Part shown: positions 22,121 through 32,301 of the stretch, one piece after another
Position numbering within the stretch: the stretch's first letter is position 1
Layout of the letters: each line of letters begins with the position of its first letter
DNA from: Bordetella genomosp. 9
GTDB taxonomy: Bacteria > Pseudomonadota > Gammaproteobacteria > Burkholderiales > Burkholderiaceae_B
Assembly (NCBI RefSeq): GCF_002261425.1
Contig: NZ_NEVJ01000003.1
Location: 2,232,001-2,296,000, forward strand
Direction of reading: 5' to 3'
DNA length: 64,000 nucleotides
Position numbers and translations under genes: made by a program
The notes under the pieces: generated by a model
Databases searched by the model: none
Told to the model about the DNA's origin: nothing
The model's input: the letters and a program-made list of their open reading frames with translations, nothing else

Positions 22121-23286
22121 CGCAATTTCAACGTCGAAAGGCCAATCAAAACCAGCATCATGCTGATGATCCAGAAGCGGACAACGACCTGGGTTTCCTT
22201 CCAGCCGCCCACTTCGAAGTGATGGTGCAAAGGGGCCATGCGAAAGATGCGCCGCCCTTCCCCGTATTTGCGCTTGGTGTATTTGAACCAGGTGACCTGC
22301 ACCATGACCGACAGCGTTTCCACGACGAAAACGCCGCCCATGATGAACAGCACGATTTCCTGGCGGGCGATCACCGCCACCGTACCCAGCGCGCCGCCCA
22401 GCGCCAGCGCGCCGACGTCGCCCATGAAGACCTGCGCGGGATAGGCGTTGAACCAGAGAAACGCCAGCCCCGCCCCCGCCAGCGCGGCGCATAGCACCAG
22501 CAGTTCGGCCGCGCCGGGTATGTAGGGGAACAACAGGTATTTGGAATAGTCCGCGCGGCCGATCACATAGGCGAAGATGCCCAGTGCGCCCCCGACCATG
22601 ACCGTGGGCATGATGGCCAGGCCGTCCAGGCCGTCGGTCAGGTTCACCGCATTGCTGGTGCCCACGATCACGAACCAGGTCAATGCGACGAAGCCCAGCA
22701 CGCCCAGCGGATAGCTGACGGTCTTGAAGAAAGGCACGATCAGGTCGGCGCGCGTCGGCAGCGGCATGATGAAGCCGCTCATCACCCACGTGCGAAACAG
22801 CGGCCACAGCTCGGTATTGGCGGGCGCGGACACGGCGAAGGCCAGATAGACCGCGGCGACCAGCCCGATCAGCGCCTGCCAGAAGAATTTCTGGCGCGCC
22901 GGCATGCCTTCCGGATTGCGATGCACCACCTTGCGGTAGTCGTCCACCCAGCCGATCAGGCCGAAGCCGAACGTGACCAGCAGCACCACCCAGACGAAAC
23001 GATTGCTCCAGTCCGCCCACAGCAGGGTGCTGATGCCGATCGCGATCAGGATCAGCGCGCCGCCCATGGTCGGCGTGCCGGTCTTGACCAGGTGCGTTTG
23101 AGGGCCATAGGCACGCACGGCCTGGCCGATCTTGAGTTCGGTCAGCTTGCGGATCACGCGCGGGCCGAAGAACAGGCCGATGAGCAAGGCCGTCGCGCAC
23201 GCGAACACCGCGCGCAGCGTGATGTACTCAAAGACCCCGAAGGTGCGGATGTCGTCGGAAAGCCAGCGGGCGATCTCAAGCAGCAT
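22117..23286 (-). CDS. mraY: Phospho-N-acetylmuramoyl-pentapeptide transferase MraY
   Basis: A 389-residue polytopic enzyme that makes lipid I from UDP-MurNAc-pentapeptide and undecaprenyl phosphate. The start [19 protein letters not shown] was chosen; eleven upstream residues in frame lie inside murEF. It has the MraY motifs [24 protein letters not shown] (Mg-binding Asp pair), [14 protein letters not shown] and [14 protein letters not shown], and the cytoplasmic HHHFE loop ([12 protein letters not shown]). About ten membrane segments are visible. The start codon overlaps the murEF end by 11 bp. Confidence 0.97.
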   Translation of the reverse strand: MLLEIARWLSDDIRTFGVFEYITLRAVFACATALLIGLFFGPRVIRKLTELKIGQAVRAYGPQTHLVKTGTPTMGGALILIAIGISTLLWADWSNRFVWVVLLVTFGFGLIGWVDDYRKVVHRNPEGMPARQKFFWQALIGLVAAVYLAFAVSAPANTELWPLFRTWVMSGFIMPLPTRADLIVPFFKTVSYPLGVLGFVALTWFVIVGTSNAVNLTDGLDGLAIMPTVMVGGALGIFAYVIGRADYSKYLLFPYIPGAAELLVLCAALAGAGLAFLWFNAYPAQVFMGDVGALALGGALGTVAVIARQEIVLFIMGGVFVVETLSVMVQVTWFKYTKRKYGEGRRIFRMAPLHHHFEVGGWKETQVVVRFWIISMMLVLIGLSTLKLR

Positions 23287-26125
23287 GCTGTTCTCCCTGC
23301 CCCAGGGGCGCATGTCCATCGGTACTCAAAAACGCCTTCACTACCCGCTCCATGCGCATAAAGCGCGAACCCTTTACCAATACGGCGCGCGCGGCCGAGC
23401 CGCGCAGCGCCGTCACAATTTCTTCCACACTCTCGCAGGCCCTTGCCGTGGGTCCGAAAGCCATCGCCGCGTCACCGGCGGCTTTCCCCAGCGTTAGGAG
23501 CAGATCGATGCCGCGATCGCGCGCGTACTCGCCCACTTCGCGATGCATCGCCGGTCCGTTGGCGCCGACTTCACCCATGTCGCCCAATACCAGGACACGG
23601 GGCGCCGGCAATTGCGCCAGCACGTCGATGGCTGCTCTTACGGAGTCCGGATTCGCATTGTAGGTGTCATCGACCAGCAGCGTTCCGTCACTCAATTGCT
23701 GCCGTTGCATGCGCCCGGATACGGCGCTGAAACCTGCCAGGCCCGCGCATACCGATGCCAGCGGCGCTCCCACCGCCAGCGCGCATGCGGTGGCCGCCAA
23801 CGCGTTGCGCAGATTGTGCATGCCGGGGACCGGCAGCTCCAGCATCGCTATGCCAGCAGGTGTGACCAATTGGCACCGGGTGCCCAAGGCGTCGGCCTGG
23901 ATCTGTTCGGCATAGACGTCCAGCCCCGCCTGCAGGCCGAAGCGCAGGACGCGCGGCGTGGCGCTCATCGCGTCCCAGGTCGCCGTATGCGCATCGTCGC
24001 CCGGATACACCGCATAGCCATCGCGCGGCAATGCGGCCAGCACGGCGCCGTTTTCCTCGGCGACGGCCTGCACCGTGTGCATGAATTCCTGATGTTCGCG
24101 CTGCGCGTTGTTCACCAGGCCCACGGTGGGCGCGGCCATCCCCGCCAGCAGCGCGATTTCGCCAGGATGGTTCATGCCCAGTTCGAACACCGCCGCGCGA
24201 TGCTCGGCGCGCAGCCTGAGCAGCATGAGCGGCAGGCCGATGTCGTTGTTGTAGTTGCCCGCGCTGGCGAGACGCTGGCCGGCGCCCAGCCAGTCCGCCA
24301 GGATGGCCGAGATCATTTCCTTCGTGGTGGTCTTGCCGTTGCTGCCCGCCACCGCGATCACCGGCAGCGCGAAACGCGCGCGCCACGCGGCGCCGATGCG
24401 TCCCAGCGCCACGCGGGTGTCGCCCAGCACCAGTTGCGGCATCCGCACACCGTCGACCCGGCGCGCGACGACCGCGGCCACCGCACCCTGGTCCTGCGCC
24501 TGCGCCAGATAATCGTGGCCGTCGAAACGCTCGCCCGCCAAGGCCAGGAACAGCTGGCCGGGCCCGATGGTGCGCGTATCGGTGGACACCGCCGACACGC
24601 CCGGCAGCAGCAGCGCCAGCCGCGCCCATTCGCGGTCGTCGAACGGCAGTTTGACGCCGTCGATTTCCTGGTACGTCTCGTGGCCCTTGCCCGCCAGCAG
24701 CACGATGTCTTCCACGCGGGCGGCCCAGACCGTCTGCATGATCGCCCGGGCACGGTCCGCTTCGATGGTGACGGCGGCATCGTCGGCGATGCCGGCGCGT
24801 ATCTGCGCCAGGATGGCGGCCGGATCCTCGCTGCGCGGATTGTCACTGCTGAGCACGACGTAGTCGGCGCCCTGTGCGGCGATGGCGCCCATGACCGGGC
24901 GCTTGCCCGCGTCGCGGTCACCCCCGCAGCCGAACAGGCACAGCAGCCTGCCGCCGCGCGCCTGCGCGACCGGCCGCAAGGCCGCCAGGGCGCGCTCCAG
25001 CGCGTCCGGCGTATGCGAATAATCGACCACCACCATGGGGCCGCCGGCCGGGGTCGCGGCCGCCGGCAAGGCGATCGGCGTGACGATCTCCATCCGCCCG
25101 TCCACCGGGGCGGCGGCCGCCAGCTCGCAGCCGATGTCGGCCAGGCTCCAACCCAAGGCCTGCAGCACGCCGGCGACCAGCAGCAGGTTCGAGACGTTGT
25201 GCCGGCCCAGCAGGCCGGTCATGATCTGGACTTCGCCCTGCGTGGTGGCGAGCGTGAAAATCTGCCCCTGCCCCGTCACCGCCAGGTCGCGCGCCTGTAG
25301 ATCGGCGGACGATTGCAGCCCGTAGGTCAGTACGCGCGCGGGATCCAGCGATGCGATCAGGCGGCGGCCGGCTTCGTCGTCGGCATTGACGACGGCGCCG
25401 GTCAGCCCCGGCCATGCGAACAGGCGCGCCTTCGCGGCCTCGTACGCGGCCATGGTGCCGTGGTAATCCAGATGATCGCGGCTCAGGTTGGTGAACGCCG
25501 CGATGTCGATGCGCAGGCCGTCCATGCGGCCCTGCTCGATACCGATGGACGAAGCCTCCATCGCCACCAGCTGGGCGCCAGCCTGCCGCATCTGCGCCAG
25601 CAGGCGATGCAGCGCCAGCACATCGGGCGTCGTCAGGCTGCCGGGCAGCACCTGGCCGTCCGGCAGCGTCGCGCCCAGCGTGCCTATCGCGCCGCACGGC
25701 TTGCCTGCATGCGTCAAGGCATGCGCCAGCCATTGCACGCAGGAAGTCTTGCCGTTGGTGCCGGTGACCGCGATCACGGCCAGGGCCGCGGACGGCCGGC
25801 CATACCAGATGTCGGCCAGCTCGCCCAGCATGCCGCGCAGGCCATCGACCACCCGCAGCGCCACGCCGGACGCGACGGCGTCGGGTAGCGGCGCCCGCGG
25901 TCCTTCGACCAGGATGGCGGCCGCGCCTCGCGCGATGGCCTGCTGTATATAGAGGCTGCCATCGCTGGCGCGGCCACGGCAGGCGACGAATACATCGCCA
26001 GCGTTGACCTCGCGCGAATCCAGCCGCAGATCCGCCCCGGCCGCGACGTGGGCTCGCAACCATGCTACGACGCCGTCCGCATCGGACGGCGTCGTGACGG
26101 GCGTATCCAGTATCGTCGCGTTCAT
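23276..26125 (-). CDS. murEF: MurE-MurF fused ligase
   Basis: One 949-residue open frame encodes two Mur ligases in series. Residues 1 to about 505 are MurE: the N-terminal [14 protein letters not shown], the P-loop TGTNGKTS (121-128), the motif DNPRSEDP (428-435) that marks meso-diaminopimelate specificity, and KGHETYQ (480-486). Residues about 506-949 are Mur[17 protein letters not shown], the P-loop [10 protein letters not shown] (594-603), and the late [14 protein letters not shown]. The domains join directly, with little linker, at about 505-512. The fusion supplies UDP-MurNAc-pentapeptide from UDP-MurNAc-dipeptide without release. The same fusion is known in Bordetella. No stop or frameshift interrupts the junction. 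It overlaps ftsI by 4 bp. Confidence 0.97.
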   Translation of the reverse strand: MNATILDTPVTTPSDADGVVAWLRAHVAAGADLRLDSREVNAGDVFVACRGRASDGSLYIQQAIARGAAAILVEGPRAPLPDAVASGVALRVVDGLRGMLGELADIWYGRPSAALAVIAVTGTNGKTSCVQWLAHALTHAGKPCGAIGTLGATLPDGQVLPGSLTTPDVLALHRLLAQMRQAGAQLVAMEASSIGIEQGRMDGLRIDIAAFTNLSRDHLDYHGTMAAYEAAKARLFAWPGLTGAVVNADDEAGRRLIASLDPARVLTYGLQSSADLQARDLAVTGQGQIFTLATTQGEVQIMTGLLGRHNVSNLLLVAGVLQALGWSLADIGCELAAAAPVDGRMEIVTPIALPAAATPAGGPMVVVDYSHTPDALERALAALRPVAQARGGRLLCLFGCGGDRDAGKRPVMGAIAAQGADYVVLSSDNPRSEDPAAILAQIRAGIADDAAVTIEADRARAIMQTVWAARVEDIVLLAGKGHETYQEIDGVKLPFDDREWARLALLLPGVSAVSTDTRTIGPGQLFLALAGERFDGHDYLAQAQDQGAVAAVVARRVDGVRMPQLVLGDTRVALGRIGAAWRARFALPVIAVAGSNGKTTTKEMISAILADWLGAGQRLASAGNYNNDIGLPLMLLRLRAEHRAAVFELGMNHPGEIALLAGMAAPTVGLVNNAQREHQEFMHTVQAVAEENGAVLAALPRDGYAVYPGDDAHTATWDAMSATPRVLRFGLQAGLDVYAEQIQADALGTRCQLVTPAGIAMLELPVPGMHNLRNALAATACALAVGAPLASVCAGLAGFSAVSGRMQRQQLSDGTLLVDDTYNANPDSVRAAIDVLAQLPAPRVLVLGDMGEVGANGPAMHREVGEYARDRGIDLLLTLGKAAGDAAMAFGPTARACESVEEIVTALRGSAARAVLVKGSRFMRMERVVKAFLSTDGHAPLGQGEQHAA

Positions 26126-27852
26126 CTCATCCGCTCCTGCAAGCCCGCCACGACGGTGGACTCGAATGGAGCGTCCGGTTGAACATTCATCAGCCGCAGG
26201 GCGCCGCCGACGATGGTCGAGAACACCGGCGCGGCGACCGCGCCACCATAGTAGCCGCCGGTCTGCGGCTCGTCGATGGTGACGGCCACGACGATGCGCG
26301 GGTCCGAAACCGGCGCGAAACCGACGAAGGAGCTGCGATAGCGGCTGGTACTGTATTTGCCGTCGACGATCTTGCGCGCCGTACCGCTCTTGCCGGCCAC
26401 GCGGTAGCCCTGTACTTGGGCAAGCTTGGCGCCGTCCGGTCCGGCGGCGGCTTCCAGGAAGCCGCGGATCATCGCGGCCACCTTGGGCGGATAGACCTTG
26501 ACGCTGGTCGGCTCGCTATCGCGCTTGACCAGGGTCAGCGACACCATGTCGCCGTTGCGGGCGAACACGGTGTAGGCGCGCGCCATCTGCAGCAGGGAAA
26601 CCGACAGGCCGTAACCGTAGGCCATGGTGGCTTTTTCGATCAGGCGCCAGCGGTCCCAGGGCCGCAAGCGGCCCGGCGCGGCGCCGGGAAAGCCCAGCTG
26701 GGGCGCCTGCCCCAGGCCCAGCTCGGTGAAGCGATCCCACATTTCGCGGGCTTCCAGCTTCTCCGAAATCAGGGTCATGCCAATGTTGCTGGAGCGGCGC
26801 AGCACGTCGGCCACATTGATGGTGCCGTTGCGGCTGACGTCGCTGATGGTCGAACCCTGGTAGCGGAAATGGCCGTTGCCGGTTTCGAACATGGTCGACG
26901 TCGTGATGCGGCCCAGGTCCAGGGCCAGGGCGGCGGTAAACGGCTTCATGATCGAGCCGGGTTCGAACGTGTCGGTGATCGCCTGGTTGCGCAACGCGTC
27001 CGTATCCAGCTTGCTGCGGTCGCCCGGATCATAGGTCGGCAGGCTGGCCATGCTCAGGATTTCGCCGGTTTGCGCATCCAGCACGACGGCCGCCGCGCCA
27101 CGCGCGTGATGCAGCGCGATCGCGTCGCTGAGCGCCTTGAACACCAGGTACTGCACGCGCGTATCGATGGACAGGCGCAAGTCCTTGCCGTTGACGGGTT
27201 CCGTCACGGCCTGCACGTCTTCAATGACGCGGCCCAGGCGGTCCTTGATGACGCGGCGCGTGCCGGGACGGCCGGACAGCTGCTTGTTGAAGGCCAGTTC
27301 GACGCCTTCCTGCCCCTGGTCTTCGACGTTGGTGAAGCCCACCACGTGGGCCATGACCTCGCCTTCGGGGTAATAGCGCCGGGTTTCCGGCTGCTGATGG
27401 ATGCCCGGCACGCCCAGTTGCTTGATCTTGTCGGCGACATCCATCGGTACCTGGCGCTTCAGGTACACGAAGTTCTTGTCCTCATCGGCCAGGCGCTTGT
27501 TCAGGTCGGCCACCGGCATGTCCAGCAGCTTGCCCAGCGCGGCCAGCTGCTGCGGCGGCGCACCGCGCGCGTCGTCCGGGATGGCCCAGATGGCGCGCGC
27601 CGGAACGCTGGAAGCGAGCACGACATTGTTGCGGTCCAGGATCTTGCCGCGGGTGGCGGCCAGGGTCAGCGTACGCTCGTAGCGCCGCTCCCCCTGCTGC
27701 TGCAGGAATTCGGTGGTGATGCCCTGCAGGAACAGGGCGCGCGCGGCCAGCGTGCCGAAACCCACGAACAGCAGGATCAGCACCAGGCGCGAACGCCAGG
27801 CCGGCAATTGCCCGCGCAGCACGGGGCTATTGAAGAAGGGCAAGCGCTTCAT
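26122..27852 (-). CDS. ftsI: Septal transpeptidase FtsI (PBP3)
   Basis: A 576-residue bitopic penicillin-binding protein. A short cytoplasmic start is followed by a membrane segment at about 22-42 and the pedestal domain (ATRGKILDRNNVVLASS). The transpeptidase domain has all three active-site motifs: SIMK (300-303), SSN (354-356) and KSGTA (488-492). It crosslinks septal peptidoglycan and works with FtsW. The gene overlaps ftsL and murEF by 4 bp each, so it is translated in a tight series. Confidence 0.97.
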   Translation of the reverse strand: MKRLPFFNSPVLRGQLPAWRSRLVLILLFVGFGTLAARALFLQGITTEFLQQQGERRYERTLTLAATRGKILDRNNVVLASSVPARAIWAIPDDARGAPPQQLAALGKLLDMPVADLNKRLADEDKNFVYLKRQVPMDVADKIKQLGVPGIHQQPETRRYYPEGEVMAHVVGFTNVEDQGQEGVELAFNKQLSGRPGTRRVIKDRLGRVIEDVQAVTEPVNGKDLRLSIDTRVQYLVFKALSDAIALHHARGAAAVVLDAQTGEILSMASLPTYDPGDRSKLDTDALRNQAITDTFEPGSIMKPFTAALALDLGRITTSTMFETGNGHFRYQGSTISDVSRNGTINVADVLRRSSNIGMTLISEKLEAREMWDRFTELGLGQAPQLGFPGAAPGRLRPWDRWRLIEKATMAYGYGLSVSLLQMARAYTVFARNGDMVSLTLVKRDSEPTSVKVYPPKVAAMIRGFLEAAAGPDGAKLAQVQGYRVAGKSGTARKIVDGKYSTSRYRSSFVGFAPVSDPRIVVAVTIDEPQTGGYYGGAVAAPVFSTIVGGALRLMNVQPDAPFESTVVAGLQERMR

Positions 27853-28133
27853 TGCGCGCCTCCCGGGACCGGAGCCTGGTTGAGGTAGATCGTCCGGTCA
27901 GGCACGATGGGGATCATTTTCAGGTCGTCGCGGGCGGCGCGGTCGACGCGTGCGTTGCGCGCCAGCTCGGCGCGGTCCAGCTGCAGGCGCCGCCAGTCGT
28001 TGTCCAGGTCGCGGGCCTGGGCCTGCGAACGGTCGAAGTCGATGAACAGCTGGCGAGCCTGGTAGCGGCTGGTCACCAGCGAGATGGCGCAGGACATGAG
28101 CACGGCGGCCAGGAGCAGGCTGATACGGCCCAT
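27849..28133 (-). CDS. ftsL: Cell division protein FtsL
   Basis: A 94-residue bitopic protein. The start [20 protein letters not shown] is a short cytoplasmic end plus one membrane segment. After it, a coiled coil with repeated Asp, Arg and Leu (FDRSQAQARDLDNDWRRLQLDR) pairs with FtsB, the partner in the FtsQ-FtsB-FtsL complex. The gene overlaps the rsmH end by 1 bp and ftsI by 4 bp. The position between rsmH and ftsI and the predicted topology make the assignment secure although sequence conservation in this family is low. Confidence 0.92.
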   Translation of the reverse strand: MGRISLLLAAVLMSCAISLVTSRYQARQLFIDFDRSQAQARDLDNDWRRLQLDRAELARNARVDRAARDDLKMIPIVPDRTIYLNQAPVPGGAQ

Positions 28134-29212
28134 CAGCGTTTCCCCTTGCCGGCACGGCGCGCGCGCGCCGCGGACAGCGGTTCGGCGCCGACGAAAGTGG
28201 CGCCGCCGCCCTGGGGCAGCGGCACGTCGGTACGTTCGGCCACGCGCAGGATGGCCGAGCGGGAACGCGCATTGGCGGCCACTTCATCGGGCTCGGCCAG
28301 CACGCGGCCCAGGCTGCGCAACAGGGGCTGCGGCATTTCGCTCTCGCGCAACGGCAGGCGGGAATGCGCCGCTCCCGGCCTGGCGGCGGCCGCGATGAAC
28401 TGCTTGACCATACGGTCTTCGAGCGAGTGGAAACTGATCACCGCCAACCTCCCCATCGGCGCGAGCAGATCTAAAGCTGACGCGAGGGCGCGTGAGAGCT
28501 CTTCGAGTTCCCTATTGAGGTAAATCCGTAAAGCCTGAAAGGTGCGCGTGGCCGGATGCTGCCCCTTTTCGCGCGTGCGGACGGCGCCTGCGACGAGCTC
28601 GGCAAGCTCGAGCGTGGTGCGCAGCGGCCCTGTTGCGCGGCGAGCTGCAATCGTTTTTGCAATCTGAAAAGCAAACCGTTCTTCGCCATATTCCGCAATG
28701 ACCTCCCGCATCTCATCCACACCGGCCTCGGCCAGCCATTCGGCGGCCGTGGGGCCGCGCGTCGTATCCATGCGCATATCCAGCGGGCCTTCGCGCATGA
28801 AGGAAAACCCACGCCCGGCATCATCGATCTGGGGCGACGACACCCCCAGATCCAGCATGACGCCGTCCACCAATTCCACGCCCAGGTCGTTCAGCGCTTC
28901 GCGCATGGTGGCGAAGCCGCCATGCACGACCGCCACGCGGGCATCGGCGGCGGCCAACTGCCGCGCCACCGCGATCGCGCTGGGATCCTTGTCGAACACC
29001 ACCAGCCTTGCATCGGGCGAAAGGCGCGCCAGCAGTGCGCCGGAATGCCCGCCACGTCCGAACGTGCCATCGACATAGACGCCGCCCGATCGGCGCCGCG
29101 CCTCGCCGGCATCGTCCTGGCCGCGGCCGGCGGCTTTGCGGGTGCCGAAATCCGGCAACAACAACGCGTCCACCGTCGGCGCCAGCAGCACGGGCCGATG
29201 CTCGAGTTCCAT
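28133..29212 (-). CDS. rsmH: 16S rRNA (cytosine-N4) methyltransferase RsmH (MraW)
   Basis: A 359-residue SAM-dependent enzyme that methylates N4 of C1402 in 16S rRNA. The start [18 protein letters not shown] is the family's. The SAM motif is [16 protein letters not shown], followed by [34 protein letters not shown], and the late [16 protein letters not shown]. About 25 extra residues near 22-45 ([20 protein letters not shown]) interrupt the first strand and are unusual. A codon-usage break is also seen near 28470-28530 (AGATCTAAAGCTGAC), with A/T-rich codons in a G+C-rich gene. Confidence 0.96.
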   Translation of the reverse strand: MELEHRPVLLAPTVDALLLPDFGTRKAAGRGQDDAGEARRRSGGVYVDGTFGRGGHSGALLARLSPDARLVVFDKDPSAIAVARQLAAADARVAVVHGGFATMREALNDLGVELVDGVMLDLGVSSPQIDDAGRGFSFMREGPLDMRMDTTRGPTAAEWLAEAGVDEMREVIAEYGEERFAFQIAKTIAARRATGPLRTTLELAELVAGAVRTREKGQHPATRTFQALRIYLNRELEELSRALASALDLLAPMGRLAVISFHSLEDRMVKQFIAAAARPGAAHSRLPLRESEMPQPLLRSLGRVLAEPDEVAANARSRSAILRVAERTDVPLPQGGGATFVGAEPLSAARARRAGKGKR

Positions 29213-29219
29213 ATCGGCG

Positions 29220-29648
29220 TCAGAACGAAAACTGATTCAGCACTTCCGGCATCCCCTGAGCCAGATCTTCCGCCTCGCGGCGGGCCAGGGAAGCGGCATC
29301 CCACAGCTCGAAGTGCGCGCCCATGCCGAGCAACATCGCTTCGCGCGTCATACCTGCGGCATTGCGCAGTTCGGGGGCGATCAGGATGCGGCCGGACCCA
29401 TCCAGCTCGACATCCTGGGCATTGCCCAGCAGCAGCCGCTGCAATGCCCGGGCGGACATGGGAAGCGCGGCGATGACCTCACGCTTTTTTTCCCATTCCT
29501 GGCGCGGGTAGAGCAATAGGCAACCGTCCGGGTGGCGGGTCAACGTAAGCCGGCCCTCCGCCTGAGCGACCAGGGCGTCACGATGCCGGGTCGGAATCGA
29601 GATCCTCCCCTTCGCATCCAGCGTGAGTGCGCTGCTTCCCTGGAACAC
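29220..29648 (-). CDS. mraZ: Transcriptional regulator MraZ
   Basis: A 142-residue protein with two AbrB-like halves, each carrying the DXXXR-type signature: [14 protein letters not shown] (10-23) and [14 protein letters not shown] (about 82-95). MraZ proteins form ring oligomers that bind TGGGN repeats ahead of their own gene and repress the dcw operon. Such repeats are present here 8-42 bp upstream. It is the first gene of the cluster and ends 7 bp before rsmH. Confidence 0.96.
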   Translation of the reverse strand: MFQGSSALTLDAKGRISIPTRHRDALVAQAEGRLTLTRHPDGCLLLYPRQEWEKKREVIAALPMSARALQRLLLGNAQDVELDGSGRILIAPELRNAAGMTREAMLLGMGAHFELWDAASLARREAEDLAQGMPEVLNQFSF

Positions 29649-29655
29649 CCATTCC

Positions 29656-29690
29656 TCCCACTTAATTGCACAAAAACCTACTTTTTCCCA
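29656..29690 (-). promoter_or_regulatory. MraZ boxes, four repeats in 10-bp phase
   Basis: Read leftwards the segment is TGGGA-N5-TAGGT-N5-TGCAA-N5-TGGGA. The boxes start every 10 bp (complements at 29686, 29676, 29666 and 29656). The outer two are perfect TGGGA; the inner two are degenerate. The layout matches the TGGGN direct repeats bound by MraZ, and the first box touches the -10 element, so binding should block the promoter. Confidence 0.75.
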
Positions 29691-29718
29691 CTCTACGGGA
29701 AGGGAAACCCGCGGTCAA
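29690..29718 (-). promoter_or_regulatory. Likely sigma-70 promoter of the dcw cluster
   Basis: On the leftward strand TTGACC (29713-29718) and TAGAGT (29690-29695) are 17 bp apart. Transcription would start near 29683, about 35 bp before the mraZ ATG. The -10 box runs directly into the first MraZ repeat. Confidence 0.65.
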
Positions 29719-29785
29719 GCAACCGGACACAAATTTTTCAATCACAACAAGGACTTAGCTGTCACCGTTGAAAACACAAAATAAA

Positions 29786-29809
29786 AACCCCCTGATAAAT
29801 CAGGGGGTT
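29786..29809 (-). terminator. Rho-independent terminator after rnpB
   Basis: An 11-bp perfect stem (AACCCCCTGAT and ATCAGGGGGTT) is followed on the leftward strand by TTTATTTTG. It lies about 100 bp after the RNase P RNA end and 70 bp before the dcw promoter, so it separates the two units. A smaller hairpin, GGCGAAA-N7-TTTCGCC, sits at 29843-29863. Confidence 0.85.
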
Positions 29810-29908
29810 GCAAAATGATCTAAAAGTCCTACCTGAGGCTACGGCGAAAGAAGAAGTTTCGCCTGGCGTTCATCCCGCCTCTCGGAGCAAGGGAGTCCTA
29901 CATAAGGA

Positions 29909-30321
29909 GGGCAGGACGGGTCTGTAGGCCGGATTCTGTACGCCGGGGAGACCCCGGCGGGCAATCATTCCTCTGGCCCGGCCATTGCTGGCCGGATCTA
30001 GCCATCTACCCGCATGCTCGGGCGAGCCGCCCTTCCCGGTCCGAAGACCGTGCGCATGCCTATTTGATGTTGCTCCCGGTAGAGGTTGCCGCGTTTCACC
30101 CTGCGACGCCGCGCCCGTTGCCGGACGCGCGGCACGGAGTCGCCGTGCCTGTGCGCGGTGTGACCCGCGCCCGCTTCGCAGACTCGTCTCTGTGGCCCTG
30201 TTCCTCGAGCGCGCGCCGGTTGCCCGCCGCGCGCCCGGACGGCCGTTAGCCGCTACCGCGCCCTGTGGAGTCCGGACCTTCCTCGATGCATGCGCACCGC
30301 GATTGCCCGACCCGTCCTGCT
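29909..30321 (-). ncRNA. rnpB: RNase P RNA, class A
   Basis: The leftward transcript contains the universal RNase P core GAGGAAGGTCCGGACTCCAC (complement at about 30267-30286) and the 3' consensus AGAATCCGGCCTACAGACC. The P1 helix is perfect: GCAGGACGGG near 30311-30320 pairs with CCCGTCCTGC at 29911-29920. This sets the ends to within a few bases. A likely -10, TAAAAT, lies at 30328-30333, in the gap just past the phosphoesterase stop. The RNA is the catalytic subunit that trims tRNA 5' ends. Length of about 413 nt is in the normal range. Confidence 0.93.
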
Positions 30322-30357
30322 GGCGCCATTTTAGCCTGAGCCGGCGATTGCCCGCGT

Positions 30358-32064
30358 TCAGGTCAGGCTGGGGTCGAGGACTTCGCTCATGTCGCCCTGG
30401 TCCACGCCCGAATTCTGCTTGAGGGCGTTGCGGCGCGTGGTGATGCCAGGCAGTTCCGGCAACGACCAGCGCCGCGTGATGAAGCGCAGGATGGACGTCG
30501 TATCCAGCATCGTGTGGTCGACGTAGCCCTGGCGCACGGTCGGACCGGCGATGATGGTGGGCACCCGCGAACCTGGGCCGAAGCGGTCGCCCTTGGGCGG
30601 CGCGATGTGGTCCCACAGCCCGCCGTTTTCGTCGTACGTCACGATGACCAGCATATGGCCCCACTGCGGGCTCTTTTCCAGCTCCGCGATGATATTGGCG
30701 ATGGCCTGGTCGCCGCGCAGCACGTCGGCGTAGCCGTTGTGCTCGTTCAGGTTGCCGACCGGCTTGTAGAACGACACAGGCGGCAGCTTGCCGGCGCGGA
30801 TATCGGCGATGAAGTTCTCGCCGTTCACGCCCGCATCCTTCAGATGCTCCGTGCGCTGGGCGACGCCGTCCGGCGTGGTCGGGTCAAAGCGCTTGAAGTA
30901 GTTGAAGGGCTGGTGATGGAACTGGAAGTTCACGAAAGGCTGGCCATTGGACTGCAGCGCGGTGCCCGTGTAGTCCGACCCCACCCAGCCCGCGGGATTG
31001 GTGGAACGCGCGGTCTGGAAGGCCCAGCCGCCGCTGTACCAGGCCCACTCCACGCCCTTCTGGCTGAGCAGGTCGCCGATGTTCTGCTGCGTCTGCGGCG
31101 GCACCGTCGTCGCGTTGGAGGGATCGGCCAGCAGTCCGGCGGTGACGCCTTGCGCGTTGGCGGCCGGCTTGTTGCCGCTCGGCTGGTACGGCGGCTGCAT
31201 CGTGTTGATGCCGAAGCCGTCCGGCGTCAGGGTGGCGCTGCTGGTCACGAAAATCGACGTGGCCGGGCCGCTCAATGCCGAATCCGCGCCCTGGGCAGCG
31301 GGGTTCACCGCCAGGTGCGAACCCTGCGGGCCATCCGACAGCGTGGCGACCTTGCTCTTGTTGTTGTCGTTGATCGGCACGACCGGCGGCGTCGCGGCGA
31401 TCAGGTACTGGTGGTTCAGGAACGAACCGCCGAAGGCGCCCATGAAGAAATGGTCGGCCATCGCGTACTTTTGCGCCACCTTCCACAAGGGCAGCGTGGT
31501 GGCGTTGCCGGTGAAGTGGCCCATCACCAGCCCGCCGGCGCTATCGGCCCAGGCGACGAACTGGTCGTTCTTGCCGCCGTCGATCTGCATCTGGTTCTGA
31601 TAGAAGTTGTGCCACAGGTCCGCATTGACCGCGCGCAGGTCGACGCCAGGATAGGTGTCGTTGATCGAGAAGGGCTTGTTCGGCATCCCCTGCGTCTGCG
31701 ACGTGGTGACGACCGGCACGGTGGGATCGAACTGCGCCTTGGCGTTGGTCAGCCCGGCCCATACCGGCGGCAGCGCGGCCAGTACGGTCTTGCCGTCGCG
31801 ATCGATCTGGGGCGCGTAGGTGGCGGTGGCCAGCGGGCTGTCCACGCCGGGGAAGTCGCTGTACAGGTTGTCGAAGCTGCGGTTCTCGGCGTAGATCACC
31901 ACCACGTTCTGGATGTTGTCGACGGCGCGATCCTGCGCGCGCGCGACCAGATCCGAGGCGGAGTCTCCACCGTCGCCGCCACAGGCGGCCAGCGTACCCA
32001 GGACTGCTAACGCGGCCAGCGGCCGTAGCGATGAAACGCACTTGGTGCGGAAAGTCGGCTTCAT
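30358..32064 (-). CDS. Lipoprotein phosphoesterase of the AcpA/phospholipase C family
   Basis: A 568-residue exported protein. The signal peptide ends in a lipobox, LGTLAAC, with the lipid Cys at about 28 followed by GGDGGDS. The mature part begins the family motif IQNVVVIYAENRSFDNLYSDFPGV, with the Glu-Asn that binds metal and the nearby Ser. Late motifs include EHNGYADVLRGDQ and VIVTYDENGGLWDHIAPPKGDRFGPGSRVPTI (split: VTYDENGGLWDH, GDRFGPGSRVP), as in acid phosphatase AcpA and non-haemolytic phospholipases C. It should act in the periplasm or at the outer membrane on phosphate esters. It is divergent from a di-haem peroxidase gene. No clear Pho box was seen in the 237-bp gap. Confidence 0.88.
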   Translation of the reverse strand: MKPTFRTKCVSSLRPLAALAVLGTLAACGGDGGDSASDLVARAQDRAVDNIQNVVVIYAENRSFDNLYSDFPGVDSPLATATYAPQIDRDGKTVLAALPPVWAGLTNAKAQFDPTVPVVTTSQTQGMPNKPFSINDTYPGVDLRAVNADLWHNFYQNQMQIDGGKNDQFVAWADSAGGLVMGHFTGNATTLPLWKVAQKYAMADHFFMGAFGGSFLNHQYLIAATPPVVPINDNNKSKVATLSDGPQGSHLAVNPAAQGADSALSGPATSIFVTSSATLTPDGFGINTMQPPYQPSGNKPAANAQGVTAGLLADPSNATTVPPQTQQNIGDLLSQKGVEWAWYSGGWAFQTARSTNPAGWVGSDYTGTALQSNGQPFVNFQFHHQPFNYFKRFDPTTPDGVAQRTEHLKDAGVNGENFIADIRAGKLPPVSFYKPVGNLNEHNGYADVLRGDQAIANIIAELEKSPQWGHMLVIVTYDENGGLWDHIAPPKGDRFGPGSRVPTIIAGPTVRQGYVDHTMLDTTSILRFITRRWSLPELPGITTRRNALKQNSGVDQGDMSEVLDPSLT

Positions 32065-32301
32065 ACCAGCAAGTTCCTCTTGATGAATGGCATGCGCAAA
32101 ACGCCGCCATGGTCGGGCACCAAGATGTGAACTTCATGAAGCTTTACTGAACGCGAACTGAAGCACCGCCACGCCGTTCAGGGCATGGTCAGCGTGGCTT
32201 CCATGAACGGAAATATTGCGCTGCTAGCCTCCTGTGGGGCTGAACCCGCAACCCAAACCGCAGTCCGTCCGCTCTCCATCCGCTTTACCCCTTTTCCATC
32301 C
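32065..32301. other. Divergent intergenic region
   Basis: These 237 bp separate the phosphoesterase and peroxidase starts and must hold both promoters. A perfect 10-bp palindrome CTTCATGAAG lies at 32132-32141. No strong -35/-10 pair or Pho box stands out. Confidence 0.35.

Noticed and set aside
20576..23200. Apparent MurD fusion extending through mraY
   Set aside because: Same reason: MurD begins at 22120 and the upstream translation is a shadow of mraY.
32100..32260. Pho box in the phosphoesterase upstream region
   Set aside because: No pair of CTGTCAT-like repeats at 11-bp spacing was found on either strand.
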